64,000 nucleotides of DNA from Flavobacterium hiemivividum. Lineage in GTDB: Bacteria > Bacteroidota > Bacteroidia > Flavobacteriales > Flavobacteriaceae. Under the pieces are notes generated by a model. That model saw only the letters and a list, made by a program, of their open reading frames with translations, searched no databases and had not been told where the DNA came from. The translations under genes were made by a program, and so were the position numbers. Location: contig NZ_SMFO01000008.1 of NCBI RefSeq assembly GCF_004349145.1, forward strand, positions 62,001 through 126,000, in the 5' to 3' direction. Numbering within the stretch: position 1 is the first letter of the stretch; every line of letters begins with the position of its first letter. Positions 34,675 to 42,924 of this stretch are shown here, piece by piece.

Positions 34675-36117
34675 TTATTCCAAAGCTTTTAAAATGCCTT
34701 CAGGTGCTTGTTCTAGATACATTTGGTTTTGTAAGCCATCTAATGATTTTGCGTCTTTAAAATAATTAAACTCTTTTCCGGTTTGTCTGATGATTTTTCC
34801 CGTTCCAGTTATTTTATTAATTGCAGTATTCAATAACGGTTCTGAAGGATCGCCAAGAATTCCAAAACTACTGACAGTTTCTTTCTGTAAAAAAGTGGGA
34901 GTTAGACCATTAAAATAATCGCCAAAACCCTCTGAATTTACTATCTTTAAAACAATAGGCTGCATAGCATAACGATGATTTGGGTTTCTATTTTCATCAC
35001 CAAAAGTAGGGGAGTCATATAAGGTTACTGACCCAACATTTTTTCCGGTAGTAACATCACCAATTTGGACCACATTCATATAAGGTTTCAAGCCATTGAT
35101 CACCAATTCGCTTGCTGAGGCCGAACTTTGTGTGGTAAGGATATAGATTTTAGTTAAATTTAAACTGTTTATCGGCGTAGTTCCTATCTTGTCTGTGAAA
35201 TTATTTTTTAGGGCTTCTGGATTGTTAGCTTCGAAATAGCTGTTGATTTTTGAATTCCATTGTTGTTTTGCAAAAACTTTCCCAGTGTATTGTCCTGTTA
35301 TCATGCTGGCTAAACGAGTAGCGGTAAGTACAGATCCTCCACTATTATATCTTAAATCTAGCACTAAATCAGTTACTCCTTGTGATTTTAAATCTCCAAA
35401 AGCTTCGTTTAGTTTAGTGTCGAAATCAGCATAAAAACCATTATACATTAAATAAGCAATCTTGTGTGATCCATTGACAATAACTTTATTGATTAAAATT
35501 GGATTTTCAGATAAAACAGTTTTTGTTAATGAAACTGACTTTCCGTTGGCTATAACTGTAGTTCCGTTATAATCAGCTAAATTTAAGGTGTAACTGTCTG
35601 CAGCTAGTAGCGATTGGTAGTTGCTAACAGTAAGTTGGGTGCCATTTACAGCAGTAAACATGTCACCACGTTTTATTGCTTTGTTTGATGCATCCGAATT
35701 TGCGATGATATAACGTACATAACCAAATAGTTCAGTAGTACTTCCGGGTTTGTAGCTTAAACCAAAATCGACTCCGTCATTTTTTGTAGTTCCTTGTAGT
35801 GCTCCCTCCAGTTCTAAATAATCATCAACAATCCAGCTAAATCTATCTATTGATTTATCAACCCTCAAGGCATCAAATAAATCCTCAGGAACGGGATATC
35901 CTCTCAAGAAAGTGTTCAAGGCATCTTGCGTTGCAAAGCGGTCATCTGATAAATTAGGCACATCAGCTTGCCATAAATAATATTGGTTGAGTCCTTTCCA
36001 TATAAAGTCCTGAACTTCCAGACTTATAGGTGCGGCAGTGTCATCGTTGTCTTGACAGCCTTGGAAAGAAAAAACTACTAAAAAGAGTAGTATTGCGAAT
36101 TTATAAGTAGCTTTCAT
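34675..36117 (-). CDS. S41-family peptidase lipoprotein
   Basis: A 480-residue C-terminal-processing-type serine protease. The lipoprotein signal ends FQGC (Cys near 21). A PDZ-like segment is around 100-190. The catalytic core contains VTDLVLDLRYNSGGSVLTA and the nucleophile in TTQSSASASELVINGLKPYM. The N-terminal DFIWKGLNQYYLWQADVPNL is characteristic of Bacteroidota S41 lipoproteins. Its substrate is unknown, and it should act in the periplasm or at the cell surface. It is transcribed divergently from the sigma factor operon. Confidence 0.86.
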   Translation of the reverse strand: MKATYKFAILLFLVVFSFQGCQDNDDTAAPISLEVQDFIWKGLNQYYLWQADVPNLSDDRFATQDALNTFLRGYPVPEDLFDALRVDKSIDRFSWIVDDYLELEGALQGTTKNDGVDFGLSYKPGSTTELFGYVRYIIANSDASNKAIKRGDMFTAVNGTQLTVSNYQSLLAADSYTLNLADYNGTTVIANGKSVSLTKTVLSENPILINKVIVNGSHKIAYLMYNGFYADFDTKLNEAFGDLKSQGVTDLVLDLRYNSGGSVLTATRLASMITGQYTGKVFAKQQWNSKINSYFEANNPEALKNNFTDKIGTTPINSLNLTKIYILTTQSSASASELVINGLKPYMNVVQIGDVTTGKNVGSVTLYDSPTFGDENRNPNHRYAMQPIVLKIVNSEGFGDYFNGLTPTFLQKETVSSFGILGDPSEPLLNTAINKITGTGKIIRQTGKEFNYFKDAKSLDGLQNQMYLEQAPEGILKALE

Positions 36118-36245
36118 ATGTTGAGGATAATTTATATAATAAACGTAAAAATAGTATCTTTAGTTTTATTTCTTTACATTTTATGTAACAAAAATAATAC
36201 CGCGTCGTCTTGATAGTATAAGCCGGGTTAAAAATGTATTGATTT

Positions 36246-36755
36246 ATGGACCAAATAGAGTTTCTACAGCTTATCGCTCCATTCAAAGACAAGGTCTTTC
36301 GATTAGCAAAACGATTGCTTATAAGTACTGAGGAGGCCGAAGATGCAACGCAAGAGATTTTAGGTAAATTATGGAATAAAAATGAAAACTTTCATACTCT
36401 AAATAGTGTAGAAGCCTTTGCAATGACCATGACTAGAAACTATTGTCTGGATCAGCTAAAATCAAAGAGAGCTGGAAACATAAAGATTGATCATGATAAT
36501 TATACAGATCAATCGCCACAGCTGGATAAAATGCTAGAGGACGAAGATAGTATCAGTTGGGTCGAAAGAATTATAAATCAGTTACCTGAACAGCAAAAAA
36601 TAATAATACAACTGCGCGATATTGAGCAATACGAATTTGATGAAATTGCAAAAATTGTAGAAATGAACGAAACAGCTATTCGAGTGGCGCTTTCAAGAGC
36701 GAGAAAAACAGTAAGAGAAAATATGACAAAAATCCACAGTTATGGAATCGAATAA
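36246..36755 (+). CDS. ECF-type RNA polymerase sigma factor
   Basis: A 169-residue group 4 sigma factor. Region 2 is about 10-78 (EEAEDATQEILGKLWNKNEN, FAMTMTRNYCLDQLKS). Region 4 is about 108-160 (INQLPEQQKIIIQLRDIEQY, MNETAIRVALSRARKTV). It overlaps the following membrane-protein gene by 14 bp. Together with the two DUF4252 genes this forms a four-gene operon widely seen in Flavobacteria. The regulon is unknown, and the downstream membrane protein is the candidate anti-sigma factor. Confidence 0.9.
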   Translation: MDQIEFLQLIAPFKDKVFRLAKRLLISTEEAEDATQEILGKLWNKNENFHTLNSVEAFAMTMTRNYCLDQLKSKRAGNIKIDHDNYTDQSPQLDKMLEDEDSISWVERIINQLPEQQKIIIQLRDIEQYEFDEIAKIVEMNETAIRVALSRARKTVRENMTKIHSYGIE

Positions 36756-37197
36756 AATTGAACTGCTGCTAAAAAAATACTTTGAGGGAGAAAGTAGTAT
36801 TGCAGAAGAGAAAGAATTGCAAAAATATTTTGCGTCAGCCGGAGTTGCGAGGCATTTAGAAAAGTATAAATCGATGTTTGGCTATTTTGCTTATGCGGCT
36901 GCACAGGATTCGAAGCAAGAAACTAAAGTACCACAACTGTCTCTAAATAAAAAACAAAATAGAGTTTGGTTGTCGATTGCTGCTTCAATTGTTGTACTAT
37001 TGGGTGCTGGAACTTATGTGTATTTTGACAGGCAAGTTTCAAACCAAGATTTAGGAACTTACGATAGTCCAGAGGCGGCGTTGAAAGAAACGCAAAAGGC
37101 ATTGGCCATGTTGTCGAAGAATGTAAATGTTGGCATAGAAAGTGTAATAGCCTTGGAGGAATACGAGGACTCAAAAAATTTAATTTTTAAGGAATAA
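36742..37197 (+). CDS. putative anti-sigma factor, single-pass membrane protein
   Basis: A 151-residue protein. The acidic cytosolic N-terminus (about 1-72; EEKELQKYFASAGVARHLEK resembles anti-sigma zinc-free helices) is followed by one membrane helix (about 75-95, WLSIAASIVVLLGAGTYVYF) and a short outer part. The overlap with the sigma gene and the topology suggest it holds the sigma factor at the membrane. That is inference from context; the sequence has no ZAS zinc motif. Confidence 0.7.
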   Translation: MESNKIELLLKKYFEGESSIAEEKELQKYFASAGVARHLEKYKSMFGYFAYAAAQDSKQETKVPQLSLNKKQNRVWLSIAASIVVLLGAGTYVYFDRQVSNQDLGTYDSPEAALKETQKALAMLSKNVNVGIESVIALEEYEDSKNLIFKE

Positions 37198-37211
37198 TAA
37201 ATACATAGAAA

Positions 37212-37742
37212 ATGAAAAAAGTTATAATCACATTAGTGTTAGTTTTAGTGTCAAGCCCGTTTTTTGCCCAAGCTGCTTTCGATAAATTCGACGGCCAAGA
37301 TGGAGTTACCTCTATTATCGTAAACAAAAAAATGTTTGAATTGATGAGTAAGGTAAAAGTGGACGCTTCCGACAAGGAGACGCAGCAATACATGAGCCTG
37401 ATAAAAAAGCTGGACAACCTAAAAGTTTTTACCACTAGTAGCTCCAGTGCAACTACTGATATGAAGTCGACTGCTGAAAAGTACATTCGAACTGCTGGCT
37501 TAGAAGAATTGATGCGTGTTAATGATAATGGCAAAAACATTAAAATTCTAGTAAAATCAGGAACTACCGACAGTCAAATTAGAGAGCTTTTAATGTTTAT
37601 TGAAGGTGCAAACAAAGCAAATGAAACTGTTTTGATGTCGTTGACTGGGAATTTTGATTTGAATGAAATTTCGATTCTTACAGATAAGATGAGGATACCA
37701 GGTGGTGAGGATTTGAAAAGAGCAACCAAAGGCAAAAAATAA
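37212..37742 (+). CDS. DUF4252 family secreted protein
   Basis: A 176-residue protein with a Sec signal (MKKVIITLVLVLVSSPFFAQ) and a DUF4252 domain. The segment FDKFDGQDGVTSIIVNKKMF and the LMFIEGANKANETVLMSLTG segment are typical. No catalytic motif is visible. It lies 14 bp after the putative anti-sigma gene and 1 bp before a second DUF4252 gene. The pair may be the extracytoplasmic sensor or target of the sigma system; that role is a guess from synteny. Confidence 0.83.
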   Translation: MKKVIITLVLVLVSSPFFAQAAFDKFDGQDGVTSIIVNKKMFELMSKVKVDASDKETQQYMSLIKKLDNLKVFTTSSSSATTDMKSTAEKYIRTAGLEELMRVNDNGKNIKILVKSGTTDSQIRELLMFIEGANKANETVLMSLTGNFDLNEISILTDKMRIPGGEDLKRATKGKK

Positions 37743-37743
37743 A

Positions 37744-38280
37744 ATGAAAACGATTTATAGTATCGCACTTTTTCTAAGTTTGCTGGTTGCTGGATGCAAG
37801 TCGGAGCCTACACTGCAGCGCTATTTTGTGGAGAACACAGAAAATAAAGATTTCATTGCTTTAGATGTTTCGCCTAGTATCTTAAATTTAGACAAAGCAA
37901 AATTATCTGTCAAGCAAAACGAAGCTTTCGAATCATTTGACAAGATGAATGTTTTAGCCTTTAAGCTGGATGAAACCAACAAAGCGCAATTCGAAATAGA
38001 AAGCGCTAAGGTAAATTTGATTTTAAAGGATGCGAAGTACCAGCAATTGATGAAGTATGGTTCTGGTTCAATTGGAGCTTCTGTTAGCTTTGTAGGAACA
38101 GACGAGCATATAGATGAGTTTGTATTATTTGCGAATAACAATGACGCTGGATTTGCGGTCATTCGAGTTTTAGGAAAAGATATGAATCCTAATACTGTAA
38201 TTGCATTAATGTCGGTTTTAAAAGATTCTAATATCGACATGGCGCAATTAAAGCCTTTGCAGGAAATGTTTAAAAAATAA
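37744..38280 (+). CDS. DUF4252 family lipoprotein
   Basis: A 178-residue lipoprotein whose signal ends LLVAGC (Cys near 18). It is a diverged relative of the preceding gene, with a DEFVLFANNNDAGFAVIRVLG segment corresponding to the LTGNFDLNEI part there. It is the last gene of the sigma operon, followed by a strong terminator 20 bases later. Having a soluble and a lipid-anchored version in tandem is typical for the family in Flavobacteria. The function is unknown. Confidence 0.83.
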   Translation: MKTIYSIALFLSLLVAGCKSEPTLQRYFVENTENKDFIALDVSPSILNLDKAKLSVKQNEAFESFDKMNVLAFKLDETNKAQFEIESAKVNLILKDAKYQQLMKYGSGSIGASVSFVGTDEHIDEFVLFANNNDAGFAVIRVLGKDMNPNTVIALMSVLKDSNIDMAQLKPLQEMFKK

Positions 38281-38300
38281 AATTATACACTTTTAATTAG

Positions 38301-38335
38301 AAGCGTCTCGGCAGTTTGTCGGGACGCTTTTTTTA
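38301..38335 (+). terminator. terminator of the sigma/DUF4252 operon
   Basis: AAGCGTC (38301-38307) pairs with GACGCTT (38323-38329). The stem extends into the loop and is followed by a T run. Confidence 0.85.
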
Positions 38336-38559
38336 TAGAGCTAAATTGTAGATATTCAGTACAAATGGGATTTTAGAAAATAATTTACTTCATTCCGTTT
38401 TATGCGTATTCCTAACATTATCCTCCCTTATTGTTAATCGTGTAATTAATGTGAAAAATCACTAAAAGTGGGTATTGTAAACGAGTTTTAAGAGTCGTTT
38501 CTTTGTAAGATAAAAGATACTCTTTTTTAGACTATTAACAGACTTTAAATAAGATTAAA

Positions 38560-38730
38560 ATGATGATTGCTGCCAAATATAGACAAGCTAATAGCGAGCT
38601 AATGCGATACGAATATAAAAATGACAGATTGTATTTATTTCTGGGTGTTTTTTTTATGGTAGCGGCCGGCTGCTCAATTGCAATTTTATTATTTATGGGT
38701 TTTTTAATTAAACTTGGATTGCATTTTTAG
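38560..38730 (+). CDS. 56-residue small membrane protein
   Basis: A short frame MMIAAKYRQANSELMRYEYK continues to one strongly hydrophobic helix (about 28-48) containing FLGVFFMVAAGCSIAILLFM. The stop is at 38728-38730. The amphipathic N-terminus followed by a membrane helix, with a clean ATG and no overlap with other genes, supports it as real. I do not recognise a family. It stands between the sigma operon terminator and the tRNA terminator. A second in-frame ATG is at 38563. Confidence 0.5.
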   Translation: MMIAAKYRQANSELMRYEYKNDRLYLFLGVFFMVAAGCSIAILLFMGFLIKLGLHF

Positions 38731-38834
38731 AGGTAGCGTTGGAATAAGAAGCTCGACAGGATTGACTTCGTGTTTTTATGTCTAATTTTTGCTACTCCAC
38801 AGGTTTTCGTTATGATCCCAAAGCTCCGCTTTGA

Positions 38835-38897
38835 AAAAACAAATGCTCAAAAAATAATTTCAAGCAAGCTTGATTATTTTTTGAGCATTTGTTTTTA
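38835..38897. terminator. long bidirectional hairpin ending the tRNA operon
   Basis: AAACAAATGCTCAAAAAATA pairs with TATTTTTTGAGCATTTGTTT around a loop of about 17 bases. It is placed just downstream of tRNA-Leu on the minus strand. Confidence 0.8.
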
Positions 38898-38901
38898 TTC
38901 G

Positions 38902-38984
38902 TGACCACGGTGGGATTTGAACCCACACGCCCTTGCGAGCACCAGCCCCTCAAGCTGGCAAGTCTACCGTTTCTCCACGTGGCC
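38902..38984 (-). tRNA. tRNA-Leu(GAG)
   Basis: Minus-strand cloverleaf with acceptor GGCCACG/CGTGGTC and discriminator A. The anticodon loop TTGAGGG sits on stem CCAGC/GCTGG. A long variable arm (TGCTCGCAAGGGCG) and the GTTCAAAT T loop follow. CCA is not encoded. It is last of three tRNAs in one transcript. Confidence 0.95.
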
Positions 38985-39027
38985 TGAAAATAAAAAAGGT
39001 CATTCGCCATGGCGAACAACCTTTTAG

Positions 39028-39100
39028 TGACCCGACTGGGGCTCGAACCCAGGACCCCATCATTAAAAGTGATGTGCTCTACCAACTGAGCTATCGAGTC
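39028..39100 (-). tRNA. tRNA-Lys(TTT), second copy
   Basis: A 73-base cloverleaf with acceptor GACTCGA/TCGGGTC, anticodon loop CTTTTAA and T loop GTTCGAGC. It is identical in its body to the tRNA at 39144. CCA is not encoded. Confidence 0.95.
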
Positions 39101-39143
39101 ATTGCATTCAATTTGAAATATTAGGTGTTGATCACTTAATTTG

Positions 39144-39216
39144 TGACCCGACTGGGGCTCGAACCCAGGACCCCATCATTAAAAGTGATGTGCTCTACCA
39201 ACTGAGCTATCGAGTC
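39144..39216 (-). tRNA. tRNA-Lys(TTT), first copy
   Basis: The same 73-base tRNA-Lys(TTT) sequence, first in the Lys-Lys-Leu transcript. A -7 box TATATTTG is at 39251-39244 on the minus strand, 28 bases upstream. Confidence 0.95.
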
Positions 39217-39345
39217 TTGTATTTCATTGCTTGAATGCGGGTGCAAATATAAGGACTTTATTTGATGTTTTCCAAAGTTTTTTGCTTTAAATTTGTCTTT
39301 TTTTAACAATAAATTTTAACGTCTTAGTTTACAAGGTTTTATTCT

Positions 39346-39864
39346 ATGAAGAAAATTATATTATTAGGTTATATGGGTTGCGGTAAGTCGACAATCGCCA
39401 AAACACTGGCAAAAATCAATGGGCAACCATTTGTCGATTTGGATGTCTATATCGAAAAAAAAGCGGGATTGTCTATAAATGCTATTTTTGAACAGTATGG
39501 AGAGATCAAATTTAGAAAGATGGAACATGAGGCATTTGTTGAATTATTAAACGCTCCTGGACAAATGATAATAGGTCTTGGTGGTGGAACTCCATGTTAT
39601 GCGAATAATCATGAGTTGTTAAAACGGGATGATGTCGTATCTATATATTTGAAAGCGTCAATTGACACCTTATTTAATAGACTGGTCGTTAATAAAAGCA
39701 AAAGACCCCTTATCGCCAATAAAAATGAAGAGGAGATGAAGGAGTTTATTGCTGTGCATCTTTTTGAAAGAAGCTACTATTACAATCAGGCGCAACATAA
39801 AGTTACAGTAGATGATAAAACTGTCGATCAAACAGTTCTTGACATCCTTGCGATTTTAGCTTAA
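39346..39864 (+). CDS. aroK: shikimate kinase
   Basis: A 172-residue shikimate kinase. The P-loop GYMGCGKSTIAK is at about 6-17. FVDLDVYIEKKAGLSINAIF holds the shikimate-binding Asp, EIKFRKMEHEAF the Arg-Glu pair, IIGLGGGTPCY the glycine-rich loop, and SKRPLI the lid Arg. It phosphorylates shikimate in aromatic amino acid synthesis. Its last nine bases overlap the convergent PRTase gene. It lies upstream-adjacent to the tRNA promoter on the opposite strand. Confidence 0.93.
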   Translation: MKKIILLGYMGCGKSTIAKTLAKINGQPFVDLDVYIEKKAGLSINAIFEQYGEIKFRKMEHEAFVELLNAPGQMIIGLGGGTPCYANNHELLKRDDVVSIYLKASIDTLFNRLVVNKSKRPLIANKNEEEMKEFIAVHLFERSYYYNQAQHKVTVDDKTVDQTVLDILAILA

Positions 39865-40356
39865 ATAAGCATGGCTAGTACCATTTTCTTCAAATACTAC
39901 CTGAACATGCTCTAATAAGGATGTAGATAGTGAGATTCCTTTAAAATCTGCTTTTACGGGGTACTTCTTATGATTGCGATCCACTAGAACTGCCGTCTTG
40001 AATTTTTTCAAAGGAACGTCAAGGAAATGTCTAATGGCATATATTAAGGTTGTACCCGAATTTAGTACGTCATCTACAAGGATTAATCCCTTGTTTGCAT
40101 ATTCTTCTTTTAGTAGCGAGGTGTGTATTGCTGATTCTGGATTGATTTTGTTGATTTTTACTTCGCACAGCGAAACCTTTAAGTTCGAAATGCTTTGTAG
40201 TTCTTTTGCAATTTTTTCTGCAAAAATAAATCCATTGCTGGCAATCCCCGCAAGTACGACCTCGTTTTCATCGACAAAGGTTTCGTAGATTTGGAACGCT
40301 ATTCTTTTTATTTTGTGTTCAATCTCTTGATTCGTTAAAATGATATTTTTGCTCAT
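39856..40356 (-). CDS. phosphoribosyltransferase (PyrR/Hpt-like)
   Basis: A 166-residue type I PRTase. The PRPP loop is LILVDDVLNSGTTLIYAI (about 93-110), and LAGIASNGFIFAEKIAKEL carries the second loop. It resembles PyrR and purine PRTases, but the base cannot be assigned. It converges with aroK with a 9-bp overlap at the 3' ends. Upstream on the same strand, with a 45-bp gap, is the S4-domain gene, which may share its transcript. Confidence 0.82.
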   Translation of the reverse strand: MSKNIILTNQEIEHKIKRIAFQIYETFVDENEVVLAGIASNGFIFAEKIAKELQSISNLKVSLCEVKINKINPESAIHTSLLKEEYANKGLILVDDVLNSGTTLIYAIRHFLDVPLKKFKTAVLVDRNHKKYPVKADFKGISLSTSLLEHVQVVFEENGTSHAYLS

Positions 40357-40401
40357 TGTTTTTGTTTAAAATTAATTTTTTAAAGAGTTCTAGTTTTAAG
40401 A

Positions 40402-40794
40402 CTAGTTGTCTTCCGGTTCGTCAGTTTTGATTTCATTTCCAAATTCGTCAATATCCCTTCTGTCTTTCTTGGTAGGTCTTCCGGTACCATTTTTTCGATA
40501 ATGCTGCTTTGACAATTTCAATAATTCCAAATGCTGGAAGGATTCTGCAGGCGTATCATTTCTTCGATACATATCTACCAGTTTAGCTCCTACACGGTTT
40601 TCGGGAATGTCTAAGACGGTTATGATTTGCGTAATTTGGTCTTTTCTAAAGGTGATTTTATCAGTAGGAAAAACCTCCTTAGATGGTTTTGCAACAAGCC
40701 CATTTACAGTGACATGATTTTTTTTACAGGCTTCTGTCACCATATTTCGAGTCTTGTAATATCGAACGCACCATAAATATTTATCTATTCTCAT
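40402..40794 (-). CDS. S4-domain RNA-binding protein (Hsp15 family)
   Basis: A 130-residue protein from the ATG at 40794. An upstream in-frame start at 40881 would add 29 atypical residues and run into the promoter of the opposite gene, so it is rejected. The S4 domain spans about 1-65, opening MRIDKYLWCVRYYKTRNMVT, with NHVTVNGLVAKPSKEV following. The C-terminal tail is charged (NGTGRPTKKDRRDIDEFGNE). Hsp15 relatives bind stalled 50S subunits carrying peptidyl-tRNA. Confidence 0.85.
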   Translation of the reverse strand: MRIDKYLWCVRYYKTRNMVTEACKKNHVTVNGLVAKPSKEVFPTDKITFRKDQITQIITVLDIPENRVGAKLVDMYRRNDTPAESFQHLELLKLSKQHYRKNGTGRPTKKDRRDIDEFGNEIKTDEPEDN

Positions 40795-40873
40795 AATAAT
40801 TCTAAAATCGGAGTTAAATAGTTTACAAAAATCAATCAAAATTGTATCTTGCGCACTTAAAAAATCAGCTATA

Positions 40874-41860
40874 ATGAACAAATTTAAGTTTTATTTTATT
40901 TTATCAATTACAACCCTCTCTTTATTTTCATGTTCAAAGAATAATGATAATGCTGAAATTACTCCTCCTAGAGAATATCCAGTACAATATGCCACAGATA
41001 TTACTGATATTGAAGAATATTTAAACACCTATTATATAACAGTTACTAATAATCCTGGTGCTCCAGATGATCAGGACGTAGTTTTTACTAAGATTCCAGC
41101 AGGAGGAACTCAACCATCTATAATGTCTTATAAAGACAAAACAACTTTTCCTAAATTGTTGAGTAGAGATGTAAAGCTTCATGATATTACTTATAAATTA
41201 TATTACTTAGTGTTGAGAGAAGGAGTAGGAGTTGCACCTTCTAATGTAGATAATGTTTTAGCATCCTATAAAGGTGGTTATTTAGAACAAACGGTAGCAG
41301 AAAGTGTAACTACATTAACAAAAACTGAGTTTGAAGAGGTTAAATTCCCACAACAAATGTTAAGTTTATTCAGCGTTATTAGTGGTTGGAGTGAGGTTTT
41401 TCCTCAATTTAAAACTGGGACTTATACTACTAAAGACGACGGAACGGTATCGTACAAAGACTTTGGAGCTGGGGTTATGTTTGTTCCTTCTGGATTAGGA
41501 TATTATGCTTCAGGTAGTGCTGCTATTCCTGCTTATGCACCTTTAATTTTTAGTTTTAAATTATATGAAATAGGTCGTTTAGATCAAGACGGTGATGGGA
41601 TACCATCTTACCTAGAGGATTTAGATGGAGATGGTTATCTTAGAGTTTTAGCTACTGGAGTGGCGAATCCTGATGATTCAGATGGAGATGGAATTCCTAA
41701 TTTCCTTGACGTTGATGATGATGGAGATGGTTATGGTACGAGAGGTGAAATTACTAAAGCTGATGGAACAATTATGGCTTTTGATGCTATACCAGGTTGT
41801 GATGGTAATTCATCTGATCCTGCACGGATCAAAAAACACTTAGATAAAAGTTGTAACTAA
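40874..41860 (+). CDS. FKBP-type peptidyl-prolyl isomerase lipoprotein with Ca-binding repeats
   Basis: A 328-residue lipoprotein whose signal ends LFSC (Cys near 20). The mid-part is a diverged FKBP domain (about 110-240) ending VMFVPSGLGYYASG and APLIFSFKLYEI. The last 90 residues hold thrombospondin-type-3-like Asp-rich repeats (RLDQDGDGIPSYLEDLDGDG, DDSDGDGIPNFLDVDDDGDG) that bind calcium. It probably folds proteins at the outer membrane or surface. It ends at a perfect bidirectional terminator. Confidence 0.82.
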   Translation: MNKFKFYFILSITTLSLFSCSKNNDNAEITPPREYPVQYATDITDIEEYLNTYYITVTNNPGAPDDQDVVFTKIPAGGTQPSIMSYKDKTTFPKLLSRDVKLHDITYKLYYLVLREGVGVAPSNVDNVLASYKGGYLEQTVAESVTTLTKTEFEEVKFPQQMLSLFSVISGWSEVFPQFKTGTYTTKDDGTVSYKDFGAGVMFVPSGLGYYASGSAAIPAYAPLIFSFKLYEIGRLDQDGDGIPSYLEDLDGDGYLRVLATGVANPDDSDGDGIPNFLDVDDDGDGYGTRGEITKADGTIMAFDAIPGCDGNSSDPARIKKHLDKSCN

Positions 41861-41881
41861 TATAAGTGTAAACTGAGCATA

Positions 41882-41919
41882 AAAAAAATCCCATTCGCCG
41901 CGGCGAATGGGATTTTTTT
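41882..41919. terminator. perfect 38-bp palindromic bidirectional terminator
   Basis: The two 19-base halves are exactly complementary, centred between 41900 and 41901 with core ATTCGCCGCGGCGAAT, flanked by A and T runs. It serves the FKBP gene and the convergent transketolase genes. Confidence 0.92.
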
Positions 41920-41938
41920 ATGGTAGATAAGAAGTGAA

Positions 41939-42892
41939 TTATTTTCTTTTAATAACTCTTTCTACAGCTTCAACAATTGCTTGATTGTTTAATTTGTATT
42001 TATCCATTAATTGTTCTGGTGTTCCTGATTCTCCAAAGCTATCATTAACCGCAACAAACTCTTGTGGAGCTGGATTGTTTAATGCTAATACTCTAGATAC
42101 GCTTTCGCCAAGACCTCCAAGAATATTGTGCTCTTCGGCAGTAACGATACATTTAGTTTTAGTCAATGATTTTAGAATTGCTTCTTCGTCTAGTGGTTTG
42201 ATCGTATGTATGTTGATTACTTCGGCAGAAATTCCTTTTGCTTCTAATGCTTCAGCAGCGATAAGTGCTTCCCAAACTAAGTGTCCAGTAGCTACGATTG
42301 TTACATCTGTTCCTTCGCTTAATAGGATTGCTTTCCCAATTACGAAAGGTTCGTCAGCTGGCATAAAGTTAGGTACAACTGGACGTCCAAAACGCAAGTA
42401 TGCTGGACCATGATGATCAGCAAGTGCGATTGTCGCTGCTTTTGTTTGATTGTAATCACAAGTATTGATTACAGTCATTCCAGGTAGCATTTTCATTAAA
42501 CCAATGTCTTCAAGGATTTGGTGAGTTGCTCCATCTTCTCCTAATGTTAATCCCGCGTGTGACGCACAGATTTTTACATTTTTCTCAGAGTAAGCTACTG
42601 ATTGACGAATTTGGTCATAAACTCTTCCTGTAGAAAAGTTAGCAAAAGTTCCTGTGAAAGGAATTTTACCTCCAATGGTTAATCCCGCTGCAATTCCAAT
42701 CATGTTTGCTTCAGCAATTCCGATTTGGAAAAAACGCTCTGGATGATTTTTCTTGAAATCGTCAAATTTTAACGAACCAATTAAATCAGCACAAAGTGCC
42801 ACTACGTTTTCGTTTTTTTGACCTAATTCAGTCATTCCCGCTCCAAAACCTGAACGAGTATCTTTACTTCCTGTATTTGTATATTTTTTCAT
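41939..42892 (-). CDS. transketolase, C-terminal subunit
   Basis: A 317-residue protein containing the pyrimidine-binding (about 10-175) and C-terminal domains of transketolase. Visible are GIAEANMIGIAAGLTIGGKI with the conserved Glu, SHAGLTLGEDGATHQ, and DSFGESGTPEQLMDKY near the end. With the N-terminal subunit encoded 32 bp upstream, it transfers two-carbon units in the pentose phosphate pathway. The split form is usual in Bacteroidota and archaea. Confidence 0.92.
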   Translation of the reverse strand: MKKYTNTGSKDTRSGFGAGMTELGQKNENVVALCADLIGSLKFDDFKKNHPERFFQIGIAEANMIGIAAGLTIGGKIPFTGTFANFSTGRVYDQIRQSVAYSEKNVKICASHAGLTLGEDGATHQILEDIGLMKMLPGMTVINTCDYNQTKAATIALADHHGPAYLRFGRPVVPNFMPADEPFVIGKAILLSEGTDVTIVATGHLVWEALIAAEALEAKGISAEVINIHTIKPLDEEAILKSLTKTKCIVTAEEHNILGGLGESVSRVLALNNPAPQEFVAVNDSFGESGTPEQLMDKYKLNNQAIVEAVERVIKRK

Positions 42893-42924
42893 TTTATGCT
42901 GAATTTATTTCAGTATCTTTTTTC

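Noticed and set aside
38819..38833. Hairpin AAAGCTCCGCTTT as a second terminator
   Set aside because: Short stem without a T run on either strand; the adjacent long hairpin at 38835-38897 is sufficient.
40795..40881. N-terminal extension of the S4-domain protein
   Set aside because: The added residues are not S4-like, and the region is the promoter and first codons of the opposite FKBP gene.
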